NCBI RefSeq assembly: GCF_006442965.1
Contig: NZ_VFWX01000020.1
Coordinates: forward strand, 1 to 64,000
DNA: 64,000 nucleotides
Direction of reading: 5' to 3'
From: Mesorhizobium sp. CU3
Lineage (GTDB): Bacteria > Pseudomonadota > Alphaproteobacteria > Rhizobiales > Rhizobiaceae
Shown here piece by piece: positions 41,126 to 51,830 of the stretch. The position numbers were made by a program, and so were the translations under genes. Every line of letters begins with the position of its first letter. The first letter of the stretch is position 1. The notes beneath the pieces are model-generated. The model made no database searches. It saw only the letters and a program-made list of their open reading frames with translations, and was not told the origin of the DNA.

Positions 41126-41149
41126 AGTAAGTTCGAATGGAGCCAGGCG

Positions 41150-41482
41150 ATGACCGATGTTTTTTCTCACGCGGGCGCAAAAGCCTGGGAGCCGACGCCG
41201 GATGGCAACAGGCGGCGCGTGCTGGTGCATAGCGAGGAACTGATGATGGTCGAGTTCGCCTTCGACAAGGGCGGGGTCGGCGCGCTGCATTCGCATCCCC
41301 ATGTGCAGGCAAGCTATGTCGCCGAGGGCCGCTTCGAGGTCACCATCGACGGCCGCTCGGAAATCCTCGAGACCGGCGGCAGCTTTATCGTCCCGTCCAA
41401 TCTGGTGCACGGCGTCAAGGCGCTGGAGGCCGGGCGGCTGGTCGACAGTTTTGCGCCCCACAGGGCCGACTTCATCGATTGA
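41150..41482 (+). CDS. kdgF: KdgF-like cupin
   Basis: A 110-residue single-domain cupin. Metal ligands are HSHPHVQASYV...E and VPSNLVHGV. KdgF enzymes linearise 4,5-unsaturated monouronates in pectin and alginate breakdown; position after kduD and uxaC supports this name. GGAGCCAGGCG precedes the ATG. It closes the operon and is followed by a strong terminator. Confidence 0.82.
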   Translation: MTDVFSHAGAKAWEPTPDGNRRRVLVHSEELMMVEFAFDKGGVGALHSHPHVQASYVAEGRFEVTIDGRSEILETGGSFIVPSNLVHGVKALEAGRLVDSFAPHRADFID

Positions 41483-41496
41483 GTTCTCCGTCGCCG

Positions 41497-41534
41497 CAAC
41501 GAAAAGCCCGCGCCGTGAAGCGCGGGCTTGTTGC
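41497..41534. terminator. Terminator between kdgF and the LysE gene
   Basis: AAGCCCGCG (41504-41512) pairs with CGCGGGCTT (41521-41529), extended by an outer GCAAC/GTTGC. It stands between convergent genes and can serve both strands. Confidence 0.75.
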
Positions 41535-41636
41535 CTGGACGCCATGTTGCTCTTGGCGCCGCCGCGGTACTCAAACATCGCCGCAGAAGGCAACGGTGCC
41601 GCAACATGGTGAATATACGTTTAACGGCCGACGACT

Positions 41637-42263
41637 TCAGCGCTGCTGCAAGGCAAGCCGCAGGCCGAGCGCGCAATAGATGCCGCCGACCACCTTGCCT
41701 TGCCATTTCAGCACAGCGGGATTGCGGCGCAGGAAGGCGCCGAGACCGCCGGCGCTGACGGCAAAGACGACGGTGCTGAACAGGCCGAGCAGGACGAAGA
41801 TGACGCCGAGCATCATCAGCTGCAGCGCCACGAAACCGCTTTGCGGGTGCACGAATTGCGGCAGGAAGGCGAGGAAGAACAGCGCCGTCTTCGGGTTCAG
41901 CACTTCGGTCAGGATAGCCTGGCGGAAGGCCTTGCCGGCTGAAATCGGCAACGTCCTGCGCGCGAGGTCGGTCGGCGCCTTTTCGAGTATGGCGCGGATG
42001 CCGAGATAAACCAGGTAGGCCGCGCCTATATATTTGATGACGCTGAACAGCATCGCCGATGCGGCGATGACCGCCGAGATGCCGACGACCGCCATGATGG
42101 TGTGGACGACGTCGCCCGCCGCGACGCCGGCGCCCGTGGCGATGCCGACCCTGGTGCCCGAGCTGGTGGCGCGCGCCACGGTGAGCAGCGTCGCCGGCCC
42201 CGGAATGAACACAAAGCCGAACACGACCGCGATGTAGGTGATGAGCGTAGCGGGATCGATCAT
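41637..42263 (-). CDS. LysE/RhtB-family exporter
   Basis: A 208-residue inner-membrane amino-acid or homoserine-lactone exporter. The N-terminal motif FIPGPATLLTVARATSSGTRVGI-type start (PGP followed by a G-R-G segment) and the central LTEVLNPKTALFFLAFLPQF are the family signature, with six hydrophobic segments. ATG at 42263 follows AGGAG by seven bases. Substrate not readable. Divergent from the fusion gene. Confidence 0.92.
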   Translation of the reverse strand: MIDPATLITYIAVVFGFVFIPGPATLLTVARATSSGTRVGIATGAGVAAGDVVHTIMAVVGISAVIAASAMLFSVIKYIGAAYLVYLGIRAILEKAPTDLARRTLPISAGKAFRQAILTEVLNPKTALFFLAFLPQFVHPQSGFVALQLMMLGVIFVLLGLFSTVVFAVSAGGLGAFLRRNPAVLKWQGKVVGGIYCALGLRLALQQR

Positions 42264-42528
42264 GCGAAGGCTCCTGTGCATCGGCGGCGGCCGGCAGTGG
42301 GCGCCTGGCGTTATAGCACCGCGGAACTGACCAGAGGAGGTGCATCCCGCCTTTGGCTTCGAACTTCCGTTTCAACGCACGCCGTTGTATCGAAACCTGG
42401 AGCCGAACGATGCCAAGGCGGCCACGGGCGGCGCCGGCGGGATCATTCCTTGAAGGGGCCAGCTTGGAAGAGCGAGCGACATGTGAGACCCAGCCAAGAC
42501 GGGCTGGAGTGCCCAGGCAGCCTGCCGC

Positions 42529-44174
42529 ATGATCGCGCAACCCATTCTCACCGCGAGGCGGCATGGACTGATCGTGGCGCCTGACATGTTGCCCGGCGGC
42601 GATGGGACCAATATCAACGGGCCGTCGCTGATCGGCATGCCTGACTGGGCGCCGAGGCGGCTCGGCGCCTATCATCTCTACTTTGCCGACCATCACGGCT
42701 CCTATATTCGCCTCGCCTATGCCGATTCGATCCACGGTCCCTGGCGCATCCATCCCGGCGGTGTGCTGTCCCTCGATCAATGCCCGTTCATCGAAGACCA
42801 CATCGCGTCTCCCGACATTCATGTCGATCAGCGGAATCGTCGCTTCGTGATGTATTTTCACGGACCGGCAAGAGGCGGCTGGGGAAGCCAGACGACCTTT
42901 GTCGCGACATCCGGTGACGGCCTTCATTTCAATCCGCTTTCCGAGCCGCTCGGGCCCTCCTATGCCCGTTTCTTTCACCACGACGGGTGGTGGTACGGTT
43001 TTCTCGGGACAAAGGCTGTCACGGTCTTCCGCTCCAGGACCGGCCTCTCCGATTTCGAGCGTGGCGCGATCGTTCTTCCCGGCATCAAGGGTCGTCCCAC
43101 GCCGCGGCATCTGGCGCTGCAGAAATCCGGTCGCTGGCTGCGGGTCTTCTACACGCGCAGGGGCGATGCGCCGGAACGGATCCTTCACGGCACGATCGAT
43201 CTCGCCGAGGACTGGCGCGACTGGGCGGTGCGAGGCGAGACCGAACTGCTGCGGCCGCAGACGGACTTCGAAGGCGCGGGTTTGCCGGTCCGTGCTAGCC
43301 GGGACGGGGCGGCCGAAGGCGCGGAGAACGCGTTGCGCGATCCCGCGATCTTCGAGGAGAACGGCCGCACCTGGCTGCTGTACGCCGTCGCCGGAGAGAG
43401 CGGTATCGCCCTGGCCGAAGTCACTTCCAAAGACGTCCCTGCCAAGGCAGCCCTGACGCCGGCGATCACTCTGAGCCGCGGTGCAAGACGACTGTTCTGG
43501 CGCCTGCGCAAGGCCGCGCGGCGGCTGCCGTCGGCAATGACGTTTCGCAAACGGATCTTCATCGCCGGCTGTGCCCGCAGCGGAACCACGCTCAGCCGCC
43601 GTTTGATGGAATGTTTCGACGATATCCATGTCCATACGGATGAGGCGCCCTATCAGGCGCTGCTCAAACTGGACCGCCCGCAACTCAATCTGGTCGTCAA
43701 ACGCACCCATGAGAGCCATAAGGACATCGAGCATCTGCCTGCCTCGGTCGGTCTGATCTATTGCGTGCGGCACCCTTTCGACGTGCTCACCAGCTCTCAT
43801 CCGGAGACTGTGAACGAGCGGCGTTTTCATGTAACGACCGATCGCTGGGAGGCGGAGTATGACGGGTTGATGCGCCTCAGAAAGGCGCAGCCCGACAGAG
43901 CCGTTTTCTATTTGCGCTACGAGGAACTGATCGCCGAGCCGGATATCGTCCAGGCCAGGATCGCGCGATCGTTCGGCCTTTCGCCGGTCACCCTCTACAG
44001 CCGGGACCCGGACAATCCGATACGGGGGACGTCGCTGAGAAAATGGGAAAGCAATGAAGAATTCCGGACCTACCTGCATGGCCTGCCGGCGGCTTTCCTC
44101 GCCCGCGTGGAGAATTTCTGCCGCGAGTTCGGCTACGAAACTCCGGACCTCATGTTGACCACAGGAGCGCGGTG

Positions 44175-44175
<1 letters not shown>
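42529..44175 (+). CDS. Beta-propeller glycosidase-like domain fused to a sulfotransferase
   Basis: A 548-residue two-domain protein. Residues 1-310 look like a five-bladed beta-propeller of the GH43/GH130 type, with repeated blade motifs such as YHLYFADHHG, IRLAYADSIHGPWRIH, DIHVDQRNRRFVMYFHG and TWLLYAVAGESGIALAEV. Residues 340-545 are a PAPS-dependent sulfotransferase: 5'-PSB loop GCARSGTT (347-354) and 3'-phosphate region YCVRHPFDVLTSSHP, then FYLRYEELIAEPD. I know of no standard protein with this pairing. The stop overlaps the recQ start (TGATG), so the two are coupled. A role in modifying surface or secreted sugars with sulfate is inference. Confidence 0.85.
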
Positions 44176-46004
<1,829 letters not shown>

Positions 46005-46166
46005 GTCGGCTGCGATCGGGTCAAGCCATGGTGTGCTGAATTTTTCACTTTTGCCCCGCCGACACGACGAAATTCCGACAAAAGGCGCGTCCGAGAAGCT
46101 TTAGGTACGGCGCTGCCGGGACATCTCGGCGCAAATTTCGACGGCCAGCAGCCGAGTAGACTCGCA

Positions 46167-47669
46167 ATGACCATAACCATCGACAATGCCGCAAGCTGGC
46201 GCGACATCGCGCGCGTCGGCGACGGCGAGATGCTGGCGCTGACCGACTCCGCCTGGGATCGCATCGCCTATGCGAACCGCATCGTCGCGAGCCTCGTCGA
46301 GAAGGGCATCCGCGCCTATGGCGTGAACACCGGGGTCGGCGCGCTCTCGAGCCAGATCGTGGCGCCGGCGCTGCAGGAGAAGCTGTCGCGCAACATCATC
46401 TTCAGCCATGCCTGCGGCGTCGGCGAATTGGTGCCTGAGCGCGGCATCCGCGCCGTCATTGCCGTGCAGGTGGCGAATTTCGCGCATGGCCATTCGGGCG
46501 TGCGGCCCGAAATCGTGCGCAACCTGCTCACCTTCCTCGAGCGCGGCTGCGTTCCCGACGTGCCGTCGCGCGGGTCGGCCGGTTATCTCACCCACAATGC
46601 CCATATCGCGCTGGTGCTGATCGGCGAGGGCAGGGCGACGGTCGCCGGACGCAGGATGAGCGGCCGCGAGGCGCTGGCCGAGATCGGCCTGGAGCCGCTG
46701 GTGCTGGGCGCCAAGGAAGGATTGAGCCTGGTCAACGGCACGGCATGCGCCACCGGCCTGACCAGCATCGCGCTGGTCCGCGCCGAGCGCCTGCTCAGCT
46801 GGGCCGATGCAGCCGCGGCGCTGACGCTGGAAGCCGCCGGCGGGCAGATGGCGGCCTTCGACGAGACCGTGCTGGCCATGCGGCCGTCGCCTGGCATAGC
46901 GGCGGTAGGCGCTACGGTGCGGCGCCTGCTCGACGGCAGCGGGCTGATCCAGGCCGCGCAAGGCAGCCGCACGCAGGACGCGCTCAGCCTGCGCGCGGTG
47001 CCGCATGTGCATGGCGCGGCGCGCGAGGTGCTGGAGCGCTCGGCACTGCTGGTCGATCGCGAGCTGGCTTCGGTCACCGACAATCCCGCCGTGGCCGGCA
47101 CGATCGACGAGCCGAAAGTGTTTTCGCAGGCACATCCGGTGGCGCCGGCGCTCGGGCAGACCGCCGACGCCCTGACGATCGCGCTGGCGCAGGTCGCGGC
47201 GATGAGCGAACGCCGCATCGACCGCCTGGTCAACCCGCTGGTCAACAACCTGCCGGCATTCCTCGCCGCGGAAGGCGGCTGCAATTCCGGCTTCATGATC
47301 GCGCAATACACCGCCGCTTCGCTGAGCAACGTCAACCGGCGGCTGGCCGCGCCGGCGGCGACGGACGGCGGCGTCACATCGGGCCTTCAGGAGGATTTCC
47401 TGGCGCACCCGACCGTGGCGGCCAACAAGCTTCTGGCTGTCATCGACAACGCCGAATACATCCTGGCCATCGAACTCATGGCGGCGGCGCAGGCGCATGA
47501 TTTCCTGTCCGGCAAGGCCGCGCGGGCCCCCGGCACGGACGCCATCTACCGTGCCGTGCGCCAGCGCGTCGCCCAATATAGCGACGACCGTCCGCTGTCC
47601 TGGGACATGGAAAGGCTGCGCGACTTCATACGCGAGGTGGATATGGGGCCGGTGATTGGCGATTTTTGA
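46167..47669 (+). CDS. HAL/PAL-family protein lacking the MIO-forming Ala-Ser-Gly
   Basis: A 500-residue histidine/phenylalanine ammonia-lyase-like protein. The active-site Tyr region RAYGVNTGVGAL (Y51) and the conserved QGSRTQDALSLRAVPHVHG and FMIAQYTAASL are present. The loop that in HAL reads GSVGASGDLAPLAH is here RGSAGYLTHNAH (135-146), with the Ala-Ser-Gly triad that cyclises to MIO removed. Classical ammonia elimination through MIO should therefore not work, unless another chemistry applies. A GSxGYLTHxAH variant is, from memory, found in some rhizobial homologues. It is not in a hut cluster. The stop overlaps the parDE -35 box. Confidence 0.85.
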   Translation: MTITIDNAASWRDIARVGDGEMLALTDSAWDRIAYANRIVASLVEKGIRAYGVNTGVGALSSQIVAPALQEKLSRNIIFSHACGVGELVPERGIRAVIAVQVANFAHGHSGVRPEIVRNLLTFLERGCVPDVPSRGSAGYLTHNAHIALVLIGEGRATVAGRRMSGREALAEIGLEPLVLGAKEGLSLVNGTACATGLTSIALVRAERLLSWADAAAALTLEAAGGQMAAFDETVLAMRPSPGIAAVGATVRRLLDGSGLIQAAQGSRTQDALSLRAVPHVHGAAREVLERSALLVDRELASVTDNPAVAGTIDEPKVFSQAHPVAPALGQTADALTIALAQVAAMSERRIDRLVNPLVNNLPAFLAAEGGCNSGFMIAQYTAASLSNVNRRLAAPAATDGGVTSGLQEDFLAHPTVAANKLLAVIDNAEYILAIELMAAAQAHDFLSGKAARAPGTDAIYRAVRQRVAQYSDDRPLSWDMERLRDFIREVDMGPVIGDF

Positions 47670-47695
47670 CAAAGATTGCCAAAATATGCCATATG
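47666..47695 (+). promoter_or_regulatory. parDE promoter and operator candidate
   Basis: TTGACA (47666-47671) and CATATG (47690-47695) are 18 bases apart; the spacer has two TGCCA/TGCCA-like direct repeats. The -35 contains the stop codon of the upstream gene. ParD usually represses such a promoter. Confidence 0.5.
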
Positions 47696-47715
47696 AACTT
47701 TGTATGGAGGTCGAT

Positions 47716-47970
47716 ATGGCGACGATGAACGTATCCTTGCCCAAGCCGATGAAGGAGTGGGTGGAGGCGCAAACCGAGACGGGGCGCTACGCCAATGCGA
47801 GTGATTATGTGCGCGATCTGATCCGCAAGGATCAGGAACGCAACGATAAGATCGCGGCTATGCAGCGATTTGTCGATGAGGGCCTTGCAAGCGGCATAAG
47901 CAACCGCGGCATGGATGAGATTCTCGCGGATGCGCGGGCGCGGGCTGAAAAGGAACGTGCTACCAGGTGA
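47716..47970 (+). CDS. parD: ParD-type antitoxin
   Basis: An 84-residue ribbon-helix-helix antitoxin: MATMNVSLPKPMKEWVEAQT, then GRYANASDYVRDLIRKDQ, followed by the helical toxin-binding tail. TGGAGG lies seven bases before the ATG at 47716. The last four bases overlap the ParE start (GTGA), typical of a coupled toxin-antitoxin pair. Confidence 0.92.
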   Translation: MATMNVSLPKPMKEWVEAQTETGRYANASDYVRDLIRKDQERNDKIAAMQRFVDEGLASGISNRGMDEILADARARAEKERATR

Positions 47971-48260
47971 CGTACCGTCTATCCCGCGAGGCTGATGAAG
48001 ACATTGTGCGCATCTACGTCGAGGGTGTGCGCCGCTTCGGGAAGGTGCAAGCCGAGACCTATCACGAAGAACTCAAATCCCGTTTCGAGCTACTGGCAGA
48101 TAGTCCGCGAATAGCGCGGGAGCGGTTTGAGTTGTCGCCGCCAATGCGCATTCATCCGTTCAAGGTCCATCTCATCGTCTACCGAATCGAGGAAGGCGGA
48201 GATGTCTTCATTGTCCGGGTGCGTCACGGACACGAGGATTGGGCGGGAACCGCCTCTTAA
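47967..48260 (+). CDS. parE: ParE/RelE-family toxin
   Basis: A 97-residue RelE/ParE-superfamily toxin: YRLSREADEDIVRIYVEG start, ELLADSPRIARERFEL, HPFKVHLIVYRIE and VRVRHGHEDW end, as in ParE proteins that poison DNA gyrase. GTG start at 47967 overlaps parD. Full length and apparently intact. Confidence 0.92.
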   Translation: MTYRLSREADEDIVRIYVEGVRRFGKVQAETYHEELKSRFELLADSPRIARERFELSPPMRIHPFKVHLIVYRIEEGGDVFIVRVRHGHEDWAGTAS

Positions 48261-48285
48261 GCTTCGGAGGGCATCCTGCTTCCGG

Positions 48286-48696
48286 CTAATGCCAAAGGCA
48301 CACTCGCACGTCCTTCCCAGCGTAGCATGCGCCTTCGCGGTGAAGGTCTTCCCATCTTTCGTCGCCGTGGGTTTCGTCAATCTCCGCGTTCGAATAGCCT
48401 GCCCAGCTATCACCGTCCTTGTAGATGACGGCCCAGTAATCCTTGGACATTTCACCGGCCCCGCTATGCGGGTCGGGGTAGTCGATGCCTGCAAAAACCT
48501 GCTTGGGGCCCTGGATGTTGAAATCGCCGCCCTTCTCGATCTGGTAGGAGCATTTTCCGGATATGCGGGTCTCACCCTGAACGACAAGCAGGCAGCGACC
48601 CCATTTATAACCGCTCGGCAAACGATGCTGTGCCGCGTGCGAAGGCGAAGCGGAAAACGCCATTGCAAGGGCAACCGCGATGGTTCGCCCGGCCAT
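48286..48696 (-). CDS. Uncharacterised secreted Cys-containing protein
   Basis: A 136-residue protein starting with a signal peptide (MAGRTIAVALAMAFSASPSHAAQ, cleavage after SHA). The mature part has four Cys in two pairs (GRCLL...GKCSY and GACYAG...VRVCLW), so it is probably disulfide-bonded in the periplasm. It ends in CLWH. I do not recognise a family. GGAG stands seven bases before the chosen ATG at 48696. Composition is less GC-rich than the neighbours. It is convergent with parE. Confidence 0.72.
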   Translation of the reverse strand: MAGRTIAVALAMAFSASPSHAAQHRLPSGYKWGRCLLVVQGETRISGKCSYQIEKGGDFNIQGPKQVFAGIDYPDPHSGAGEMSKDYWAVIYKDGDSWAGYSNAEIDETHGDERWEDLHREGACYAGKDVRVCLWH

Positions 48697-49024
48697 AAGC
48701 CACTCCACGGAGCGACCGGATACTGTTGGATTCCGCCCAGAGCGCATGTTGAACGGCCCTCCGCAGGTTGATCCCTGAGACCATATGTTGTCGAGCATAG
48801 CGGGACATTTGTCACGTGAGTGTATGCTGCTTCACGGCCGGGGCATGGATCGATTGGGGCGGCACGAGAGCAATACGATCGCTATCAGGTCATGCAGCGC
48901 ACACGCCCAAGAGCGATTGCGTCCCGTCTCCGGTAGTATCAGACGGCTGCGATGGCCGGCTGGGTAGAGGCCGACGAACATGCTCGACGCTATGGCAAGC
49001 TCTCATGGCACATCAGCGGCGAAA
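48697..49024. other. 328-base gene-free stretch
   Basis: Lies between the starts of the secreted-protein gene and the end of the SMP-30 gene. I see no conserved element, repeat or credible coding sequence in it. Confidence 0.6.
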
Positions 49025-49927
49025 CTAACCGCCGGGTGCCCCCTGCACACTCATCTTGAGACCGTAAACACTCGTGGTCGCCGTGATGAAGAGCAGATCG
49101 TTGTCTTTGCCCGCAAAGGTCACATTTGTTGGCTTTTCCGGTACTTCTATACGTTCGATCCTTTTGCCCGCCTTATCGAACACCAACACGGCGAACTCGG
49201 TCAGATAGACATTGCCCTTCTCGTCGATTGTCATCCCGTCCGAGCCGAAATTGCAGAAAAGACGTTTGTTCGTGAGAGCGCCGTCGGGATTTATGTCGTA
49301 GGCGTAGGTCTTGCCCGCTCCGTAGTCTCCCACGTAAAGCACCTTTCCGTCTGCCGTACCAATGATGCCGTTGGGCTTGAACAGGTCGGCCGTCACACGC
49401 GTAACGGTCTTGTGGTCGGGCGTGACAAAGTAGACGTTTTGCCCCTCCACCCGTGTACTTTGGTCGTGATCTGAATCGAAATCAGGGTCGGTAAAATAGA
49501 TGCCGCCGTCTGGACGAATCCATAAGTCGTTCGGGCCGTTGAATACCTTGCCGTCGAAGTTCGTCACAAGCACCGTGACTGTCTTGTCGGGCGCGACGGA
49601 CCACAATTCGCCCTTCTCGGGGGCAGCGACGATCAGGTTGCCGACCTTGTCGAAAACGGTTCCGTTCGCACGTCCAGCTGGCTTGAGCCAATCAGAAAAT
49701 TTCCCGTCTGCCGCTCTCCATTCAACAATCCGGTTATTTGGGTCGTCGGTAAAGAACACGTTGCCATCAACATCCGCCGCCGGGCCTTCAGTGAATCCAT
49801 AGCCTTCAGCCAACTTCTCCAGCTTCGCGCCAGACGCGATGATAGGCGAATCCGCAGCGAAGGTGGAATTGGCCGTGAGCGACAGAACGGCGAGAAGGGT
49901 GCAACTGAATGCTTCCAGTGTTCGCAT
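49025..49927 (-). CDS. SMP-30/gluconolactonase/LRE family protein, exported
   Basis: A 300-residue six-bladed propeller of the SMP-30 family, with a signal peptide (MRTLEAFSCTLLAVLSLTANS ending STFA). Metal-site motifs are FTEGPAADVDGNVFFTDDPNNRI, FNGPNDLWIRPDGGIYFTDPDF and KPNGIIGTADGKVLYVGDY in separate blades. Such enzymes hydrolyse sugar lactones; periplasmic location suggests lactone scavenging. GGAGGAG precedes the ATG at 49927. Codon use is more AT-rich than average for the window. Confidence 0.9.
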   Translation of the reverse strand: MRTLEAFSCTLLAVLSLTANSTFAADSPIIASGAKLEKLAEGYGFTEGPAADVDGNVFFTDDPNNRIVEWRAADGKFSDWLKPAGRANGTVFDKVGNLIVAAPEKGELWSVAPDKTVTVLVTNFDGKVFNGPNDLWIRPDGGIYFTDPDFDSDHDQSTRVEGQNVYFVTPDHKTVTRVTADLFKPNGIIGTADGKVLYVGDYGAGKTYAYDINPDGALTNKRLFCNFGSDGMTIDEKGNVYLTEFAVLVFDKAGKRIERIEVPEKPTNVTFAGKDNDLLFITATTSVYGLKMSVQGAPGG

Positions 49928-50159
49928 GGTCGGCTCCTCCGGAAAATCCAAGTTTGTGCCTCTGGAGGCCGTCAAGCAAGCCTTTATAAGCGCTCACTTG
50001 GCAAGCGATTGCTTATGAGGCTAGGGAAGGCTTCGCATGCAGCGGCCACAGGCGGGTGCCAGAGCGAGCGGGACGTGTCGGCGGCGTAGGACAGCGGCGG
50101 CGAAGGCTGCGCATCCTATGGGCCATAAGCGCATCCCACTCTGCCTTATGGGGGAAATC

Positions 50160-50249
50160 TGGCGGAGAGGGAGGGATTCGAACCCCCGATACCCTTGCGA
50201 GTATGCCGCATTTCGAGTGCGGTGCATTCGACCACTCTGCCACCTCTCC
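50160..50249 (-). tRNA. tRNA-Ser(CGA)
   Basis: Folds as a class II tRNA: acceptor stem GGAGAGG/CCTCTCC with discriminator G and encoded CCA, D-arm, anticodon loop ACTCGAAAT with anticodon CGA, a long variable arm and T-arm GGGTTCGAATCCC. The CGA anticodon reads UCG serine codons. Confidence 0.97.
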
Positions 50250-50387
50250 GCGAGGTCATGGTCGGCCGTTGCCGGCGCGGCGCACTAGATAACGGCTGAC
50301 CGCGCCAGTTACAAGGCCCTATTCGAGCGATTTGCGGCTTCCTGGAAACGCGCCGTCGAGGCGAAGGCCCAACCTCCTGTCGCGCGC

Positions 50388-51542
50388 TCAGGGTTTCTTC
50401 GCAGTCTTGCCGTCCGGTGGAGGCGCACCTTCGGCGGATGGCGCGCCGGGAACGTCGTAGGCGGCGCGCTCGGTCATGGCAGCGATCACGCTCTTTTCCA
50501 GCGCTGCATAGGTCTTGCCGTCATTCTCGCCGGAAAAGATCACCACCGCGGCATAGCCCGCCTCGTTGACGAAGAAGAACGAGCCGCCGGTCTTGGGATA
50601 GTCGGGCATATGATGGTGCAGCAGGCCATCATGGTAGTACTGCGTGCCCAGCGCCGTGCGCCTGATGCAGACGCCGAAGCCATAGGCCGGCTTGCCGGCG
50701 AAGCGCGGGCAGGGTGCTTGCGTCGGCGGCGATTTCCGGCCCTTGGCGTAGGCAGCGTCGCCGGGCAGCGCATCGAGCCATTGCCGTGTCGCCGGTCCCA
50801 GCGCGCCGGACTCTCTGTCGAAGGCGTAGAGGAGTTTCGCGTAGTCGTCGGCCGAGATGTCCCAGCCGCCGTTCGGGGCGCGGGCGGCCAGTGTGGCATC
50901 GATGACGCCGGCATCGGCCGGCAGGCCGAGCCTGGCAAAAACCTTGCCGCAGGTGGCGGGATAGGCTCGGCCGCCGATCGACTGGGCGACATAGCCCAGG
51001 ACCAAATAGCCGCTGTCGCTGTAGGAGATCGTGCCGCCGGGGTCGAAGTCGAGCATGGTTTGCGTCGCCGTGCGGAAGGAAGCGGCGACCGAATGGTCGT
51101 GCTTGTCGTCGAAGGCGTTCTTGGTCAGGCCGGCGCGGTGGGTGAGCAGTTCCTCGATGGTGATCGCCTTGAAGCGCGGATCCTTCGGCTCGCCGCCCTT
51201 GTGATTGCGGGCGAAATAGCCGGCAAGCACGGTGCCCAGCGGCTCGGTGAGCGACAATTGGTTATGGTCGACAAGGCCGGCGATGCAGAGGCCGGTGATC
51301 GCCTTGGAGAGGCTCGCAACCGGCTGGCGGTCCGTCGCCTTCCAGCCGTGGTCGAAGGCGCCGACGATGTCCTTGTGCAGCGCCACCGCCACTTCGGCAT
51401 CGGCAATGTGATGCTCGGCCATCCAGGAGGTGACCGCGGCATCGACATCCGCCGCGACCTCATTCGGCTTGGCTGAAGCCGGCGCGGCGCAGGCCGCGAG
51501 AAGAACGGCCAGAACCGGCCAGGCCTGCAACCGCCTCAGCAT
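50388..51542 (-). CDS. Serine hydrolase, beta-lactamase/penicillin-binding class C-like
   Basis: A 384-residue exported serine hydrolase. A signal peptide ends near LLAACAAPASA. The nucleophile motif SxxK is in VASLSKAITG, the second motif is YSDSG, and the third is HDG in YYHDGLLHHH, all in family order, plus THRAGLTKN. These proteins act as D,D-peptidases, esterases or lipoprotein-like enzymes; activity on beta-lactams is not implied. A Pro-rich C-terminus ends it. It is divergent from rplU. Confidence 0.88.
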   Translation of the reverse strand: MLRRLQAWPVLAVLLAACAAPASAKPNEVAADVDAAVTSWMAEHHIADAEVAVALHKDIVGAFDHGWKATDRQPVASLSKAITGLCIAGLVDHNQLSLTEPLGTVLAGYFARNHKGGEPKDPRFKAITIEELLTHRAGLTKNAFDDKHDHSVAASFRTATQTMLDFDPGGTISYSDSGYLVLGYVAQSIGGRAYPATCGKVFARLGLPADAGVIDATLAARAPNGGWDISADDYAKLLYAFDRESGALGPATRQWLDALPGDAAYAKGRKSPPTQAPCPRFAGKPAYGFGVCIRRTALGTQYYHDGLLHHHMPDYPKTGGSFFFVNEAGYAAVVIFSGENDGKTYAALEKSVIAAMTERAAYDVPGAPSAEGAPPPDGKTAKKP

Positions 51543-51643
51543 CCTGTCTCCCCCCGAATGCCTGCATCGTCAGATGCGATGTTGCCATGACCGGTCCGAC
51601 AGCGCCAATAACAGTCTCGGCAACGGCCGATAGCGGCTCTGTG

Positions 51644-51682
51644 CCTTGACTCAGCTTGCCTTGACGCTCTCCTTGCCTTGAC
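51644..51682 (+). promoter_or_regulatory. Three tandem CCTTGAC boxes upstream of rplU
   Basis: CCTTGAC occurs at 51644-51650, 51659-51665 and 51676-51682, spaced 15 and 17 bases. CTTGAC is the usual alphaproteobacterial -35, so this may be a stacked promoter for the ribosomal operon with a long (~130 base) leader. -10 boxes are not convincing. Confidence 0.45.
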
Positions 51683-51830
51683 TCCGGCGCAACCTTCGGT
51701 TAGGGACAGCCCGCATTCGGCGTGGAGGCTCTTCCGCGCCGCTTGTTTTTTGAACCCGCAGACTGACAAAAAGACGGCCGAACCGCCTGAAGCGGTTCAT
51801 AAAGGCCGACCGAACAGCGAAAGGCAAAAA

